From contig CAWIZO010000006.1 of assembly GCA_963840665.1 (NCBI GenBank), positions 930,001 through 994,000 on the forward strand: DNA of 64,000 nt, given 5' to 3'. This document shows positions 36,294 through 44,735 of the stretch, one piece after another. Each line of letters starts with the position of its first letter. The first letter of the stretch is position 1. The notes under the pieces were generated by a model. The model saw nothing but the letters and a program-made list of their open reading frames with translations, was not told the DNA's origin and made no database searches. Position numbers and translations under genes: made by a program. The stretch is from DATFTE01 sp963840665 (GTDB lineage: Bacteria; Acidobacteriota; Terriglobia; Terriglobales; Acidobacteriaceae).

Positions 36294-36686
36294 TTAGCGC
36301 CGGGGAGACAGCATGGTGAGAATCTCGTTCAAGCCTTGGCGAATATAACGCAGGTCGGTGGCTGCGGTCGAAGGGAAGGGAAGAGGGTTCTGCTTCTTAT
36401 CGGTTTTGCCATCGGCGCGCAAATGCTGTCGTGCTCCAGCAATGGTGAATCCCTCTTCGTAGAGCAGCTTCTTGATCTTGAGAACGTTCTCCACATCCTT
36501 GCGGCGATACATACGCTGGCCGGTGTTGCTCTTGACCGGCTTGAGTTGGGGGAACTCGGTCTCCCAGAAGCGCAGCACGTACGCGGGCAGGCGGCAGAGT
36601 TCAGCGACTTCCCCGATGCGGAAGTACAGCTTCTCGGGAATAATGATCTCCGCGCTCTTGACTGTCGCTTTGGTCTTCGTGGTCAT
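36294..36686 (-). CDS. MerR-family transcriptional regulator
   Basis: A 130-residue regulator. The N-terminal winged helix-turn-helix is clear: YFRIGEVAELCRLPAYVLRF, WETEFPQLKPVKSNTGQRMY and RRKDVENVLKIKKLLYEEGF. The short C-terminal helix region (LRYIRQGLNEILTML) could form the dimer coiled coil; no metal-binding cysteines are seen, so this is the small, effector-less type common in acidobacteria and delta-proteobacteria. It heads the transcript with the broken gene behind it. Confidence 0.88.
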   Translation of the reverse strand: MTTKTKATVKSAEIIIPEKLYFRIGEVAELCRLPAYVLRFWETEFPQLKPVKSNTGQRMYRRKDVENVLKIKKLLYEEGFTIAGARQHLRADGKTDKKQNPLPFPSTAATDLRYIRQGLNEILTMLSPRR

Positions 36687-36792
36687 CGAAGTTCGACTGG
36701 ACGCCTATCGCGTTTCTAGCACGATACGGTCCCGGTCACAACCTGGATTTTACAGGAGATAGAGCCGGAGGGGCATGTAGAGGAGATGGGAA

Positions 36793-36822
36793 AGCCTCTC
36801 GTGAGGTGCTTCTCTCGAGAGG
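36793..36822. other. Hairpin sequence
   Basis: GCCTCTCG and CGAGAGGC face each other across a 14-base loop. With no T-run it may be a terminator remnant or a small repeat. Confidence 0.35.
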
Positions 36823-36863
36823 CCGTGATGTTTCGGTCCGAGCGAGAATCGTCTCGCTAGCGG

Positions 36864-36908
36864 TTAGTGTTTCTTTTTCTTCTTCGCAGCCTTTTTCTTT
36901 GCTGGCAT
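36864..36908 (-). CDS. Possible 14-residue lysine-rich micro-protein
   Basis: ATG at 36908 is preceded by GGAGGAGA, an excellent ribosome site. It reads MPAKKKAAKKKKKH then stops. Nine of 14 residues are lysine. A hairpin (GCGAG with CTCGC, 36841-36857) follows the stop. It resembles the repeated tail of the lysine-rich protein at 59956-60351 and could bind nucleic acid. The case rests on the ribosome site and clean frame only. Confidence 0.4.
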   Translation of the reverse strand: MPAKKKAAKKKKKH

Positions 36909-37113
36909 GAAGTGTCTCCTCCGTGAACGATTTTCCCTTGCAAGGACATTGAACCAGGGCCCTAGTTGCAACTCGCTGCCCAATTCGTAGCATGGGCAAT
37001 CTTTCTACCCCAAGATATTGCGTATGATTACCTCGAATGTCAACATAATTCTGCTTGACTCGAGGTTGATTTCGAGGCTACCGGGGAAAACGGATTCGCG
37101 TACACTGCGCAAA
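36909..37113. other. Intergenic stretch before hyuB
   Basis: Besides the ribosome site of the micro-ORF nothing is recognised. It is more AT-rich towards hyuB and should include that gene's former promoter. Confidence 0.3.
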
Positions 37114-38721
37114 TATGGCGCGACGCGATCCCATCGAGCTGGAAATTTTCAAAAACATTTATCACTCTATTGCCGAAGAGATGGGCGCAGCCCTGCGCCG
37201 GACGGCCTTTTCGCCCGAATATCAAAGAGCGGCGCGACTATTCCTGCGCGGTCTTCGATGAGGCCGGCGAAGTGATTGCGATGGGCGATCACATGCCCGT
37301 TCATCTGGGATCGATGCCGATGTCGGTGCGGGCAGCGATCGAAAAATTTGTGCTCAAGCCGGGCGACGTGGTGATGCTGAATGATCCTTTTCGCGGCGGC
37401 ACGCACTTGCCCGACATTACTCTGGTGGCTCCGTTCTATTTTTCGCGGAAGAGCCGCAGGCCGGATTTCTTCGTGGCTTCGCGCGCGCATCACGCCGATG
37501 TGGGTGGAGCGTATCCGGGATCGATGGGCTTGTGCCGGGAAATTTATCAGGAGGGTTTGCGCATTCCTCCGGTACGCATCATGCGCGGCGGCAAGATGGA
37601 ACGCGATGTGCTCGATCTGCTGTTGAATAACGTGCGTACGCCAGAAGAGCGGGAAGGCGATCTGGGAGCGCAGATGGCGGCGTGCCACACCGGCGCCGAG
37701 CGGTTGCGCGAAGTTTGTGCTCGCTATGGACTGGCTAAAGCGAAGCACGCGGCCGGGGACTTGCTGGAATATTCCGAAGAGATGATGCGGGCGTTTCTGA
37801 CTCAGGTGAAGCCGGGGACGTACCGGGCCGAGGATTTCCTCGATAACGACGGGATCAGCGATCGACCCGTGAAGATTTCCGTGGCTATAACATTTGCTCT
37901 CTCACGAGAGACGCGGGCGAGGGCGCCCGCGCCACATGGTCTCGGTCGACTTCAGTGGGTCTTCGCCGCAGGTCGAAGGATCGATCAACGCCGTCGAGGC
38001 GATTACTTACTCGGCATGCTTTTATGTTTTTCGTTGTCTGTTGAAAGAAGACGTGCCGGCTACGGCGGGATTGATGCGTCCCATTCGAGTCATCACGCCA
38101 GAAGGAACTGTCGTAAACGCGCGTCCTCCTGCGGCGGTAGCAGGTGGGAACGTGGAGACTTCGCAGCGTATTGTGGATGTGCTGCTGCGCGCACTGGCGC
38201 AGGCGCTGCCTGAGCGGATTCCAGCGGCGGCTTCGGGGACGATGAACAATCTGACCATCGGCGGGATCGATCCGCGAACCGGCGAGCCGTTCGCCTACTA
38301 TGAAACGATCGCTGGAGGAATGGGCGCGCGTCCCACCAAGGCTGGAATCTCAGGAGTGCACACTCACATGACGAATTCTCTGAACACTCCGGCTGAAGCG
38401 CTGGAGTATGCGTATCCGCTGCGCGTTCGTCGCTATTCTTTGCGGCGAGGAAGCGGGGGCGACGGCTTCCATCGCGGGGGAGATGGGGTTGTGCGCGAGA
38501 TCGAAGTGCTCACTGATGTCGAAGTCACGCTGCTTGCGGACCGCCGGGTACATGGTCCTTACGGATTGAACGGCGGAGCTACCGGCACTGTGGGCAAAGC
38601 CGAAGTTCTGCGAGCGAATGGATCGGTCGAGCAGTTGCCCGGAAAATTCAATGTTCGACTTCGCAAGGGCGAGAGAATTCGCATTGAATCGCCAGGTGCA
38701 GGAGGGTGGGGGAAAGCATGA
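37114..38721 (+). pseudogene. hyuB: N-methylhydantoinase B / 5-oxoprolinase beta-type gene, broken
   Basis: HyuB-type proteins open cyclic amides with a HyuA partner in the cytoplasm. The frame starting at 37114 reads DPIELEIFKNIYHSIAEEMG but is lost after AFSP: one extra C in CCC at 37213-37216 moves the true sequence (NIKERRDYSCAVFD) to the next frame. That frame carries DHMPVHLGSMPMSVRA and RAHHADVGGAYPGSM up to ISVAI at about 37890. A family C hairpin (37911-37937) then interrupts it, and the sequence resumes in a third frame at VDFSGSSPQVEGSINAVEAI, ending with PGAGGWGKA. With two lesions it should be inactive. No hyuA is adjacent. Confidence 0.8.
37911..37937. repeat. Family C hairpin interrupting hyuB
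   Basis: CGCGGGCG-AGGG-CGCCCGCG with CCACATGG after it, an 8-base perfect stem. It stands exactly where the hyuB frame changes. Confidence 0.85.
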
Positions 38722-39266
38722 GCACGAGCGCAGAGCATTATCTCGATGAAGTACGCCGTCAGTTCCGCGGTCACAAGCGGTTAGGCGAAGGTGCGATGGT
38801 GCAGCTGAAAGATGAAGACTTCTTCGTGACGCTGGATCCGGAGTCGAATTCGATTGCCGTTATTGTCAAGCATCTGGCCGGGAATATGCGATCCCGGTTT
38901 GTGGATTTCCTGACCAGCGATGGCGAGAAACCCGATCGCCATCGCGATCGGGAATTTGAAATCGGTACCGCGACGACTCGCGACGAAGTTATGGGCTGGT
39001 GGGAAACTGGCTGGGGCCACCTCTTTAACGCGTTCGAATCGCTTACTCCTGACGATGTGATGAAGACGGTCACCATTCGCGCTGAGCCCCACACGGTGTT
39101 GCAAGCGCTGAATCGGCAGGTGGCGCACTATGCCTATCACGTTGGGCAAATCGTGTTTCTGGCGAAGCACCTGCGCTCAGCGGAGTGGAAGACGTTGAGC
39201 GTGCCGCGTGGAAAGTCGGAAGAGGTTAACGCGGCGATGCTCGAGAAGCAGAGCAAGAGGCTTTAG
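38718..39266 (+). CDS. DUF1572 protein (DinB superfamily)
   Basis: A 182-residue four-helix protein. Its ATG overlaps the hyuB stop (ATGA at 38718-38721), which shows former translational coupling. Family marks are YLDEVRRQFRGHKRLGEGAM, IAVIVKHLAGNMRSRFVDFL, GWWETGWGHLFNAFESL and the possible metal ligands in VAHYAYHVGQIVFLAKHL. DUF1572 members are DinB-like, possibly bacillithiol- or thiol-related, but no reaction is established here. Confidence 0.85.
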   Translation: MSTSAEHYLDEVRRQFRGHKRLGEGAMVQLKDEDFFVTLDPESNSIAVIVKHLAGNMRSRFVDFLTSDGEKPDRHRDREFEIGTATTRDEVMGWWETGWGHLFNAFESLTPDDVMKTVTIRAEPHTVLQALNRQVAHYAYHVGQIVFLAKHLRSAEWKTLSVPRGKSEEVNAAMLEKQSKRL

Positions 39267-39324
39267 CCGCCGAGATCACCGAGAGCCTCCGCGAGGGGTG
39301 CCGAGAAAAAGTTCGGGGTTGATT

Positions 39325-39780
39325 ATGAGGACATTATGTTTGGCGTTGTTTACGGTGGCCGTCATGCTGCCGGCTTTCTCCCAGGACGCGATGCATGCGG
39401 ACTCGAATTCCGCGGCGGAAGATGAAGTCAAGAAAGTAGAGCAGGACATGGCGCAATTTGTCGTTCACGCCGATTGGGATCGGTATGAAGCGAGTCTGGT
39501 GGGCGATTTCGCAGCCAGCGATCGCAATGGCGTAACACAAAACAAGGCTGCCATGATGGCGTCGCTGCGTGACGGTAAGGAGAAAGTTCTCGACCTTGCC
39601 CCTGAGGAATTGAATGTCCGTGTTTACGGCGACACGGCGATCGTGACCGGACATTTCACGGTAGTGCAGAGGCGTAACGGCCGCGTGGATACGTTTTTCT
39701 CGCGGCAGACTCATGTGTTTTTGAAACGTGGCGGGCGTTGGTTCCTGGCCGCGTCGCAGGAGACCAGCCTCGCCAAATGA
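39325..39780 (+). CDS. Secreted SnoaL/DUF4440-like protein
   Basis: From ATG 39325 the protein has 151 residues with a signal peptide ending near PAFSQ. The mature part is a cone-shaped SnoaL/NTF2-like fold: VEQDMAQFVVHADWDRYEAS, VRVYGDTAIVTGHFTVVQRR and HVFLKRGGRWFLAASQET. Proteins of this group include DUF4440 enzymes and binding proteins with no uniform function. The Trp in the RGGRWFLAA strand is typical. Confidence 0.8.
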   Translation: MRTLCLALFTVAVMLPAFSQDAMHADSNSAAEDEVKKVEQDMAQFVVHADWDRYEASLVGDFAASDRNGVTQNKAAMMASLRDGKEKVLDLAPEELNVRVYGDTAIVTGHFTVVQRRNGRVDTFFSRQTHVFLKRGGRWFLAASQETSLAK

Positions 39781-39955
39781 CGTCCGATGCTAGAATCATA
39801 TGTTTGCCCGGCGCCCTCCGGATGGACTGGAGAGCAACGCCCAGCGAAGCGAGGATCCCGGCGCGTACGTAGCACGTTTTCCAGGCGACGGCACAAACCG
39901 CTGCGCGCGATCAGGATGACGTCATGGTTGTAGTTTCTCCGAGAGGAATTCATAC

Positions 39956-41008
39956 ATGCCGAATACTATGATGGCGGTGGTGAAGCCGACGGCTGCGCCG
40001 GGCGCGGAAGTGCGTGAGGTCAAGATTCCGGCATTTGGCCGCACAGACGTGTTGGTCAAAGTCAAAGTCGCCTCCATCTGCGGAACCGATCTTCATATTT
40101 ATGAATGGGACCGATGGGCGCAGGGACGTATTCATCCTCCGCTCATTCCCGGGCACGAGTTTTGCGGCGAGGTTGTGGCCTTCGGCGATGAGGTTACGAG
40201 TGTCAAGGAAGGTGACTTTGTCTCCGCCGAGATGCACGTTGCTTGCGGCAAGTGCCTGCTATGCCGTACAGGCGAAGCGCATATTTGCCAGAACGTGAAG
40301 ATCATTGGCGTCGACGCCGATGGCGCGTTTGCCGAATACGTAGTCATTCCCGAAACCAATATCTGGAAGCTCGATCCCGAAATCCCGCTCGAGTATGCGT
40401 CAATTCTCGATCCGCTGGGGAATGCGGTGCACACGGTGCTGGCCGGAGAGATAGCGGCGAAGACCGTGGCGATCACTGGTTGCGGCCCCATCGGATTGTT
40501 TTCGATTGCAGTCGCCCGAGCGGTGGGTGCGACAACCGTGTTTGCCATTGAAGTCAACGAGCATCGCCGGCGTCTCGCGAAAGAGATGAAGGCGGATTAC
40601 GCGCTCGATCCGTCGAAAGAAAATGTCAACGCTATCGTCATGGAAAAGACAGGTGGGCTCGGCGTCGACGTGGTGCTCGAAATGGCAGGGCATCCCGACG
40701 CGATTCGAACAGCCTTCGACATCGTGCGGCGCGGCGGACGCATCTCCCTTCTCGGACTGACATCTAAACCCATCTCGGTCAACTTCTCTGAAGACATCAT
40801 TTTCAAGGGCATCACGGTGCAGGGCATCAATGGCCGGCGCATGTATCAGACGTGGTTTCAGATGACGGCGCTGCTCAAAGCGGGCAAACTCGATCTGCAT
40901 CCGGTAATTACCGATCGCATTGCGATGAAAGATTTTTCCAAGGCCATGGAGCGGTTGAAGACCGGAGAGGCCAGCAAAATTCTGGTGTATCCCAACGGCA
41001 CGAAGTAG
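39956..41008 (+). CDS. tdh: L-threonine 3-dehydrogenase
   Basis: A 350-residue zinc-dependent medium-chain dehydrogenase that oxidises L-threonine to 2-amino-3-ketobutyrate with NAD. Motifs: catalytic zinc Cys in SICGTDLHIYEWDRWAQ, GHEFCGEVV, the structural zinc cysteines CGKCLLCRTGEAHIC, the NAD Rossmann GCGPIGLFSIAVAR, and the threonine-dehydrogenase-typical GLTSKPISVNF and VQGINGRRMYQTW. GAGGAAT eight bases before the ATG supports the start. The usual partner kbl is not next to it. Confidence 0.95.
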   Translation: MPNTMMAVVKPTAAPGAEVREVKIPAFGRTDVLVKVKVASICGTDLHIYEWDRWAQGRIHPPLIPGHEFCGEVVAFGDEVTSVKEGDFVSAEMHVACGKCLLCRTGEAHICQNVKIIGVDADGAFAEYVVIPETNIWKLDPEIPLEYASILDPLGNAVHTVLAGEIAAKTVAITGCGPIGLFSIAVARAVGATTVFAIEVNEHRRRLAKEMKADYALDPSKENVNAIVMEKTGGLGVDVVLEMAGHPDAIRTAFDIVRRGGRISLLGLTSKPISVNFSEDIIFKGITVQGINGRRMYQTWFQMTALLKAGKLDLHPVITDRIAMKDFSKAMERLKTGEASKILVYPNGTK

Positions 41009-41032
41009 TTCTTCTTCCAATTTTCCCTTGAT

Positions 41033-41122
41033 GACGTCATCCCGAAGCGAAGCGAGGGATCTGGCGTGCGGTATCGATGATGCACGCCAGATCCTTCGGC
41101 CTGTCGGCCTCAGGAGGACGTC
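41033..41122. repeat. Family A palindromic repeat, intact copy
   Basis: Begins GACGTCATCCCGAAGCGAAG, has GGATCTGGCGTGC and its inverse GCACGCCAGATCC around a short centre, and ends GACGTC. It lies between convergent tdh and the TonB-like gene. Confidence 0.9.
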
Positions 41123-41163
41123 AACATAGAGGGGAGAAACAGGGGGACCCGGCCACGCCAGTC

Positions 41164-42303
41164 TTACCGCAGATCCGTGGCGTCGGGGTTGTAGAAGAAA
41201 TTGAACCGGAGTTCGAGATACGATCCGCGGAACTCGGTCGGCAGTGGCGGGAACGGGTTGGAGGCCGTGATTCCGCCGTAGGCGGCGCGATCGAGCGCGA
41301 CGTCTCCTGAACTGGAAACGTATTGCATGCCGGCGACTTTGCCGTCTTTGGTGATAGCAAACTCGATCGAGACTTTGCCTTTCTTCATCAGCGGAGCGCG
41401 AGCGACTTCGGGAATGAGGTTGTACCAGTTCTGCCGGACGTCGTGTAAGACGCGCTGCAGGTATGGTTGGAAGTCGACACCCATGGTGTCGCTGAGAATT
41501 TCCAGGTTATCTTCCGCTTTCGCCTGATTTCCCTGACCCAGACCGTAATTGCCTCCGTCGCCATCGCCTCCGCCATAACCTCCGCGATTTTGTGCCGCGG
41601 CGCGGGCGGCCTGCGCAATCGCCGAGCCGGCGGACATGCCGGTTTTAAAACTCGGTGCGGGACCGGACGGCGGCAGATTCAGCTTTGCAACCTGACCTTG
41701 ATTCGGCGGCGCGGGTTGCTGCTGTGGTTCCTGCTGCGGCTGCATTTGCGGCGGCGTATTCTGCGCCATCACCGGCGGTGGCGCCTGCTGCGCAGGTGGA
41801 GCGGACGGTGCCGCTGCTCCCGGTGCACCGCGGCGGCCAGCATCGAGAATCTTCTTTAATTCCTTGGTATCGAGTTGCGGCTTGCGCGTGGTCGCGATCC
41901 GGTCTTTGTCGGAAATGTTATTGGTGTCGGGACGCTTAGTGATCTTCTGCGCATCCGGCGGCAGCTCGAGATAGGTCAGGTCCTTCTGCTTCATCACGTC
42001 AGGACTCATGACAATCACGGCGCGATGCGGAAACAGGTTTATGAACCGGTCGGAATTCATGATCAGGATGACGAGCGTCAGGTGAACGATGACCGACATC
42101 CACAGCGCTTCGCGGCGGCGCGCACGCGACAGGTCATCTTGTAATTGAATCAGTAGCGCTGGAACATCGTGCATCTGCCGGTAGGCAGTCTCCCACCCGC
42201 TCGCGTCGTAGAGATCAGTGCCGTCGGGGCGAGGCGGCGGAGCGGCTGGAGCTCCGGGCGGAATTTGGGTTGTCGACATCGAACCGGTTGTCAGTTTCGA
42301 CAC
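41164..42303 (-). CDS. TonB-like periplasm-spanning protein
   Basis: A 379-residue protein (or 371 from ATG 42279). It has one membrane helix (ALWMSVIVHLTLVILIM) after a cytoplasmic segment, a long Pro/Gln/Ala-rich periplasm-spanning linker, a Gly-rich piece (GGYGGGDGDGGNYGLG) and a TonB C-terminal domain: YLQRVLHDVRQNWYNLIP, GKVSIEFAITKDGKVAG and SSGDVALDRAAYGGI. Such proteins pass proton-motive energy to outer-membrane receptors or act as TolA-like envelope linkers. ExbB/ExbD genes are not in this window. Confidence 0.85.
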   Translation of the reverse strand: MSKLTTGSMSTTQIPPGAPAAPPPRPDGTDLYDASGWETAYRQMHDVPALLIQLQDDLSRARRREALWMSVIVHLTLVILIMNSDRFINLFPHRAVIVMSPDVMKQKDLTYLELPPDAQKITKRPDTNNISDKDRIATTRKPQLDTKELKKILDAGRRGAPGAAAPSAPPAQQAPPPVMAQNTPPQMQPQQEPQQQPAPPNQGQVAKLNLPPSGPAPSFKTGMSAGSAIAQAARAAAQNRGGYGGGDGDGGNYGLGQGNQAKAEDNLEILSDTMGVDFQPYLQRVLHDVRQNWYNLIPEVARAPLMKKGKVSIEFAITKDGKVAGMQYVSSSGDVALDRAAYGGITASNPFPPLPTEFRGSYLELRFNFFYNPDATDLR

Positions 42304-42536
42304 GAGCGGATGGTCTCAAAGAGACCGGTTCACCACCCCACCTTGGCCAATCTCGGCTGTCGGGAAGTCCGCCGGCGTCGCGTTCCAGTGACTCTATTCT
42401 CGCATCTTTCCCGGGCATTCGCGAAATGCTAATGGTCTAAGCCCTTGGGGGTTGGATGCGAGTAGTCAATGGCGAGGCGGAAATTCGGCTTTGGACGCAA
42501 GTCCTGTGCTGACAAATCTTTACATTGAGTTGAGCG

Positions 42537-43544
42537 CTATTTCCTGCCGGGATGCTCCAGGCGAAGCCGCTGATTGTGTTGTGCAATGACGGCCACAATT
42601 TCAATGGCCACCGCCAAGGCGCGGCGGCCTTCGGCAAGCGAGACCAGCGGCTGAGAACGCTTCCGCACAGAATCAAGAAACGACTTGAGTTCGGCATGCA
42701 GAGGCTCCTCCGCAGTGACAGCGGGCTTGCCCATGCTGATTTGCGGATTTACGGAAGGGATAGAAGCGGGATTTGCGGCGCCGCCAACGGTAAAGACGAT
42801 GACGTCCTGACGCCCGTAGTCGATCGAAATGTACTGGCCAGGTTGGAAGAAACGCAGCTTGCGGATGCGCTCGGTAGAGACTCGACTGGCGGTGAGGTTG
42901 GCCACACATCCCGAATCAAATTCCATCCGGACGTTGGCGATGTCGACTTTGCCGGAAAGAATGGGCAATCCGACGGCGCGAATTTCTTTCACGGGAGAGT
43001 TTACGAAGGCGAGGACTACATCGAGGTCATGGATCATCAGGTCGAGCACCACATCGACGTCGAGAGAGCGCGGGGTGAAGACGCTCAGCCGGTGCACTTC
43101 GAAAAACATGGGATGGGTGATGAGTGGCAACGTCGCGCGCACGGCAGGATTGAAGCGTTCGAGATGTCCGACCTGGCCGATGCGTCCCAAACGCGCGGCC
43201 AGTGCGACTAAGGCGTCGGCTTCTTCCAATGTGGCGGCGAGCGGCTTTTCGATGAGGACATCGATGCCCGCCTCCATCAGCTTAGTGGCGACTTCAAGGT
43301 GATGCACCGTCGGAACGGCGACCGACGCGGCGTCGATCTTTTCGTTCTGGACGAGTTGATCGATCGACGCGTACGCGTGGGCATTGTGTTCGCGGGCGAT
43401 CACTTCGGCGCGCGCAAGGTCGGAATCGACGACGGCGGCCAGCTTAAAGGATGGATCTTGCCCGCTCAGTTCGTGATACACGCGGGCGTGGTTGCGCCCG
43501 AAGGCGCCCGCTCCGACAACAGCGACGTTGATGATGTTGGTCAA
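42537..43544 (-). CDS. Gfo/Idh/MocA-family NAD(P)-dependent oxidoreductase
   Basis: A 335-residue enzyme. The Rossmann motif VAVVGAGAFGRNHARVY is N-terminal, then the family EKP motif in VLIEKPLAAT, and a C-terminal beta-sheet domain for the sugar-like substrate (GQVGHLERFNPAV, IHDLDVVLAFV). Relatives oxidise sugars, often in envelope sugar synthesis. The start is TTG at 43544, and a family C repeat (43546-43566) begins one base upstream, leaving no ribosome site. Confidence 0.88.
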   Translation of the reverse strand: MTNIINVAVVGAGAFGRNHARVYHELSGQDPSFKLAAVVDSDLARAEVIAREHNAHAYASIDQLVQNEKIDAASVAVPTVHHLEVATKLMEAGIDVLIEKPLAATLEEADALVALAARLGRIGQVGHLERFNPAVRATLPLITHPMFFEVHRLSVFTPRSLDVDVVLDLMIHDLDVVLAFVNSPVKEIRAVGLPILSGKVDIANVRMEFDSGCVANLTASRVSTERIRKLRFFQPGQYISIDYGRQDVIVFTVGGAANPASIPSVNPQISMGKPAVTAEEPLHAELKSFLDSVRKRSQPLVSLAEGRRALAVAIEIVAVIAQHNQRLRLEHPGRK

Positions 43545-43545
43545 G

Positions 43546-43566
43546 TAGCGCCGGCGTCCCGCCGGC
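43546..43566. repeat. Family C hairpin repeat at the Gfo/Idh start
   Basis: Identical in 21 bases to the copy at 9961-9981: TAGC plus GCCGGCG-TCC-CGCCGGC. It occupies the position where a ribosome site for the Gfo/Idh gene should be. Confidence 0.85.
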
Positions 43567-43581
43567 CACCTTCTATTTAAG

Positions 43582-44043
43582 TTATTCGGCGGCCCGCTTC
43601 AGCACGGCCATCTGCCCGGCATGATACAGCGCGTGCTGGGTCGCACCGTGCAGCATGGTGTAGACATCATAGTTTTTTCCGGGCACGCGATCCGTGAGGC
43701 GCGAGTCCGGCGTCGAGGCGATGGCCTTCAATAACCGCTCGTGAGTCAGCCTGAGGGAGTCGACCGTCTTGCGCCATGCGATCTCGCTGGTGTCTTTGAC
43801 GTCAGGAAAATTGTCGGCGTCACTTGGAGCGCAGGCTTCTCCGCCCAAACGGCGACGGATGATGTCTTCCCATCCGGCCACATGCAACGTCAGTTCCCAG
43901 ATGGTGTGCGCTTTGGGTATGGGACGAGCGGCGGCGGTGCGAGCGTCAACATCGGAAAGGATCTCGAGCACGGCAGGACCATGCCAGGCCTCGCCGTCGA
44001 AGGCAAGTTGCAGTTGTTGAGCAATACGAGAGATTTCAGACAT
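43582..44043 (-). CDS. DinB-family protein
   Basis: A 153-residue four-helix protein starting MSEISRIAQQLQLAFDG at ATG 44043. The probable metal ligands are His in WELTLHVAGWED and His residues in GATQHALYHAGQMAVLKR. Its promoter faces the higBA promoter, and a 9-base palindrome lies between them, so toxin-antitoxin autoregulation may affect it. Confidence 0.85.
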   Translation of the reverse strand: MSEISRIAQQLQLAFDGEAWHGPAVLEILSDVDARTAAARPIPKAHTIWELTLHVAGWEDIIRRRLGGEACAPSDADNFPDVKDTSEIAWRKTVDSLRLTHERLLKAIASTPDSRLTDRVPGKNYDVYTMLHGATQHALYHAGQMAVLKRAAE

Positions 44044-44063
44044 GAGTTTAACCTTGAACGTAT

Positions 44064-44093
44064 TATACATGTATACACGGAAGTCGTGTATAC
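44064..44093. promoter_or_regulatory. Probable higBA operator palindrome and divergent promoter
   Basis: A perfect inverted repeat GTATACACG / CGTGTATAC (44071-44079 and 44085-44093, five-base spacer) overlaps a second perfect palindrome, TATACATGTATA (44064-44075). A TATACT at 44089-44094 lies nine bases before the higB start, and a TATAAT is present on the other strand. The place fits the self-repression site of HigA. Confidence 0.65.
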
Positions 44094-44102
44094 TAACCCC
44101 GT

Positions 44103-44393
44103 GTGATCGTCTCGTTTGGTGACAGGACGACAGAAGATATTTATCACGGCCGTAACAGCGCCGCCGCGCGCAGGATATCCGTGAGTCTGCGGGAGAGAAT
44201 TCAGACCAAGCTGGATGTCTTGAATGCGGCCGTCTCGTTACAGGATCTTCGCAGTCTTCCGTCAAATCATCTGGAAAAATTGCGCGGTGACCTGAACGGA
44301 TTTCACAGCATTCGGATCAATAACCAATACCGCCTGATTTTTCGCTTTGAGGCGGGAAACTGCAGCGATGTCCAATGTACGGACTATCATTAA
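44103..44393 (+). CDS. higB: HigB-type RelE-superfamily toxin
   Basis: A 96-residue toxin of the HigB/plasmid-maintenance killer family. The GTG start is at 44103. Typical features are ARRISVSLRERIQTKLDVLN, LRSLPSNHLEKLRGDLNGFH and the core SIRINNQYRLIFRFEAGNC, with the basic and Tyr/Arg residues used to cut mRNA on the ribosome. It precedes the antitoxin, the usual order for higBA, with a nine-base gap. Confidence 0.9.
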   Translation: MIVSFGDRTTEDIYHGRNSAAARRISVSLRERIQTKLDVLNAAVSLQDLRSLPSNHLEKLRGDLNGFHSIRINNQYRLIFRFEAGNCSDVQCTDYH

Positions 44394-44402
44394 GGATTGA
44401 CT

Positions 44403-44723
44403 ATGTTGCCGACTCATCGCATCTCGACCCATCCCGGACAAATTCTTCTCAGAGAGTTTCTGGAGCCATCGCGTCTAACCCAAGCCAAACTGGCCCGGGA
44501 GATCGGCATTCCTCAGAACCGGATAAACGAACTGGTTCGAGGCAAGCGCGGTGTCAGTCCTGAGACTGCGTTGCTGCTTTCGGAATTCTTCGGCAACTCT
44601 GCCGAGTTTTGGATGAACTTGCAAACGGCGCACGATTTGACCCGCGCGAGGTCGGAGTGGCGAAAAAAGCCCGTCGCACGCGCCCGGAACCGGCCACATC
44701 GTGGCAGCGCAAGCGGAGATTAG
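44403..44723 (+). CDS. higA: HigA-type antitoxin, XRE-family helix-turn-helix
   Basis: A 106-residue protein. The HTH is classic: HPGQILLREFLEPSRLTQAK, LAREIGIPQNRINELVRGKR and TALLLSEFFGNSAEFWMNLQ. The C-terminal basic tail is variable. It should neutralise HigB and, with it, repress the operon through the palindromes at 44064-44093. Confidence 0.92.
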   Translation: MLPTHRISTHPGQILLREFLEPSRLTQAKLAREIGIPQNRINELVRGKRGVSPETALLLSEFFGNSAEFWMNLQTAHDLTRARSEWRKKPVARARNRPHRGSASGD

Positions 44724-44735
44724 CCGTTCACAGAC

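Noticed and set aside
37211..37218. Programmed frameshift in hyuB
   Set aside because: There is no slippery heptamer or downstream stimulatory structure at the C run, and a second lesion further on would still break the gene.
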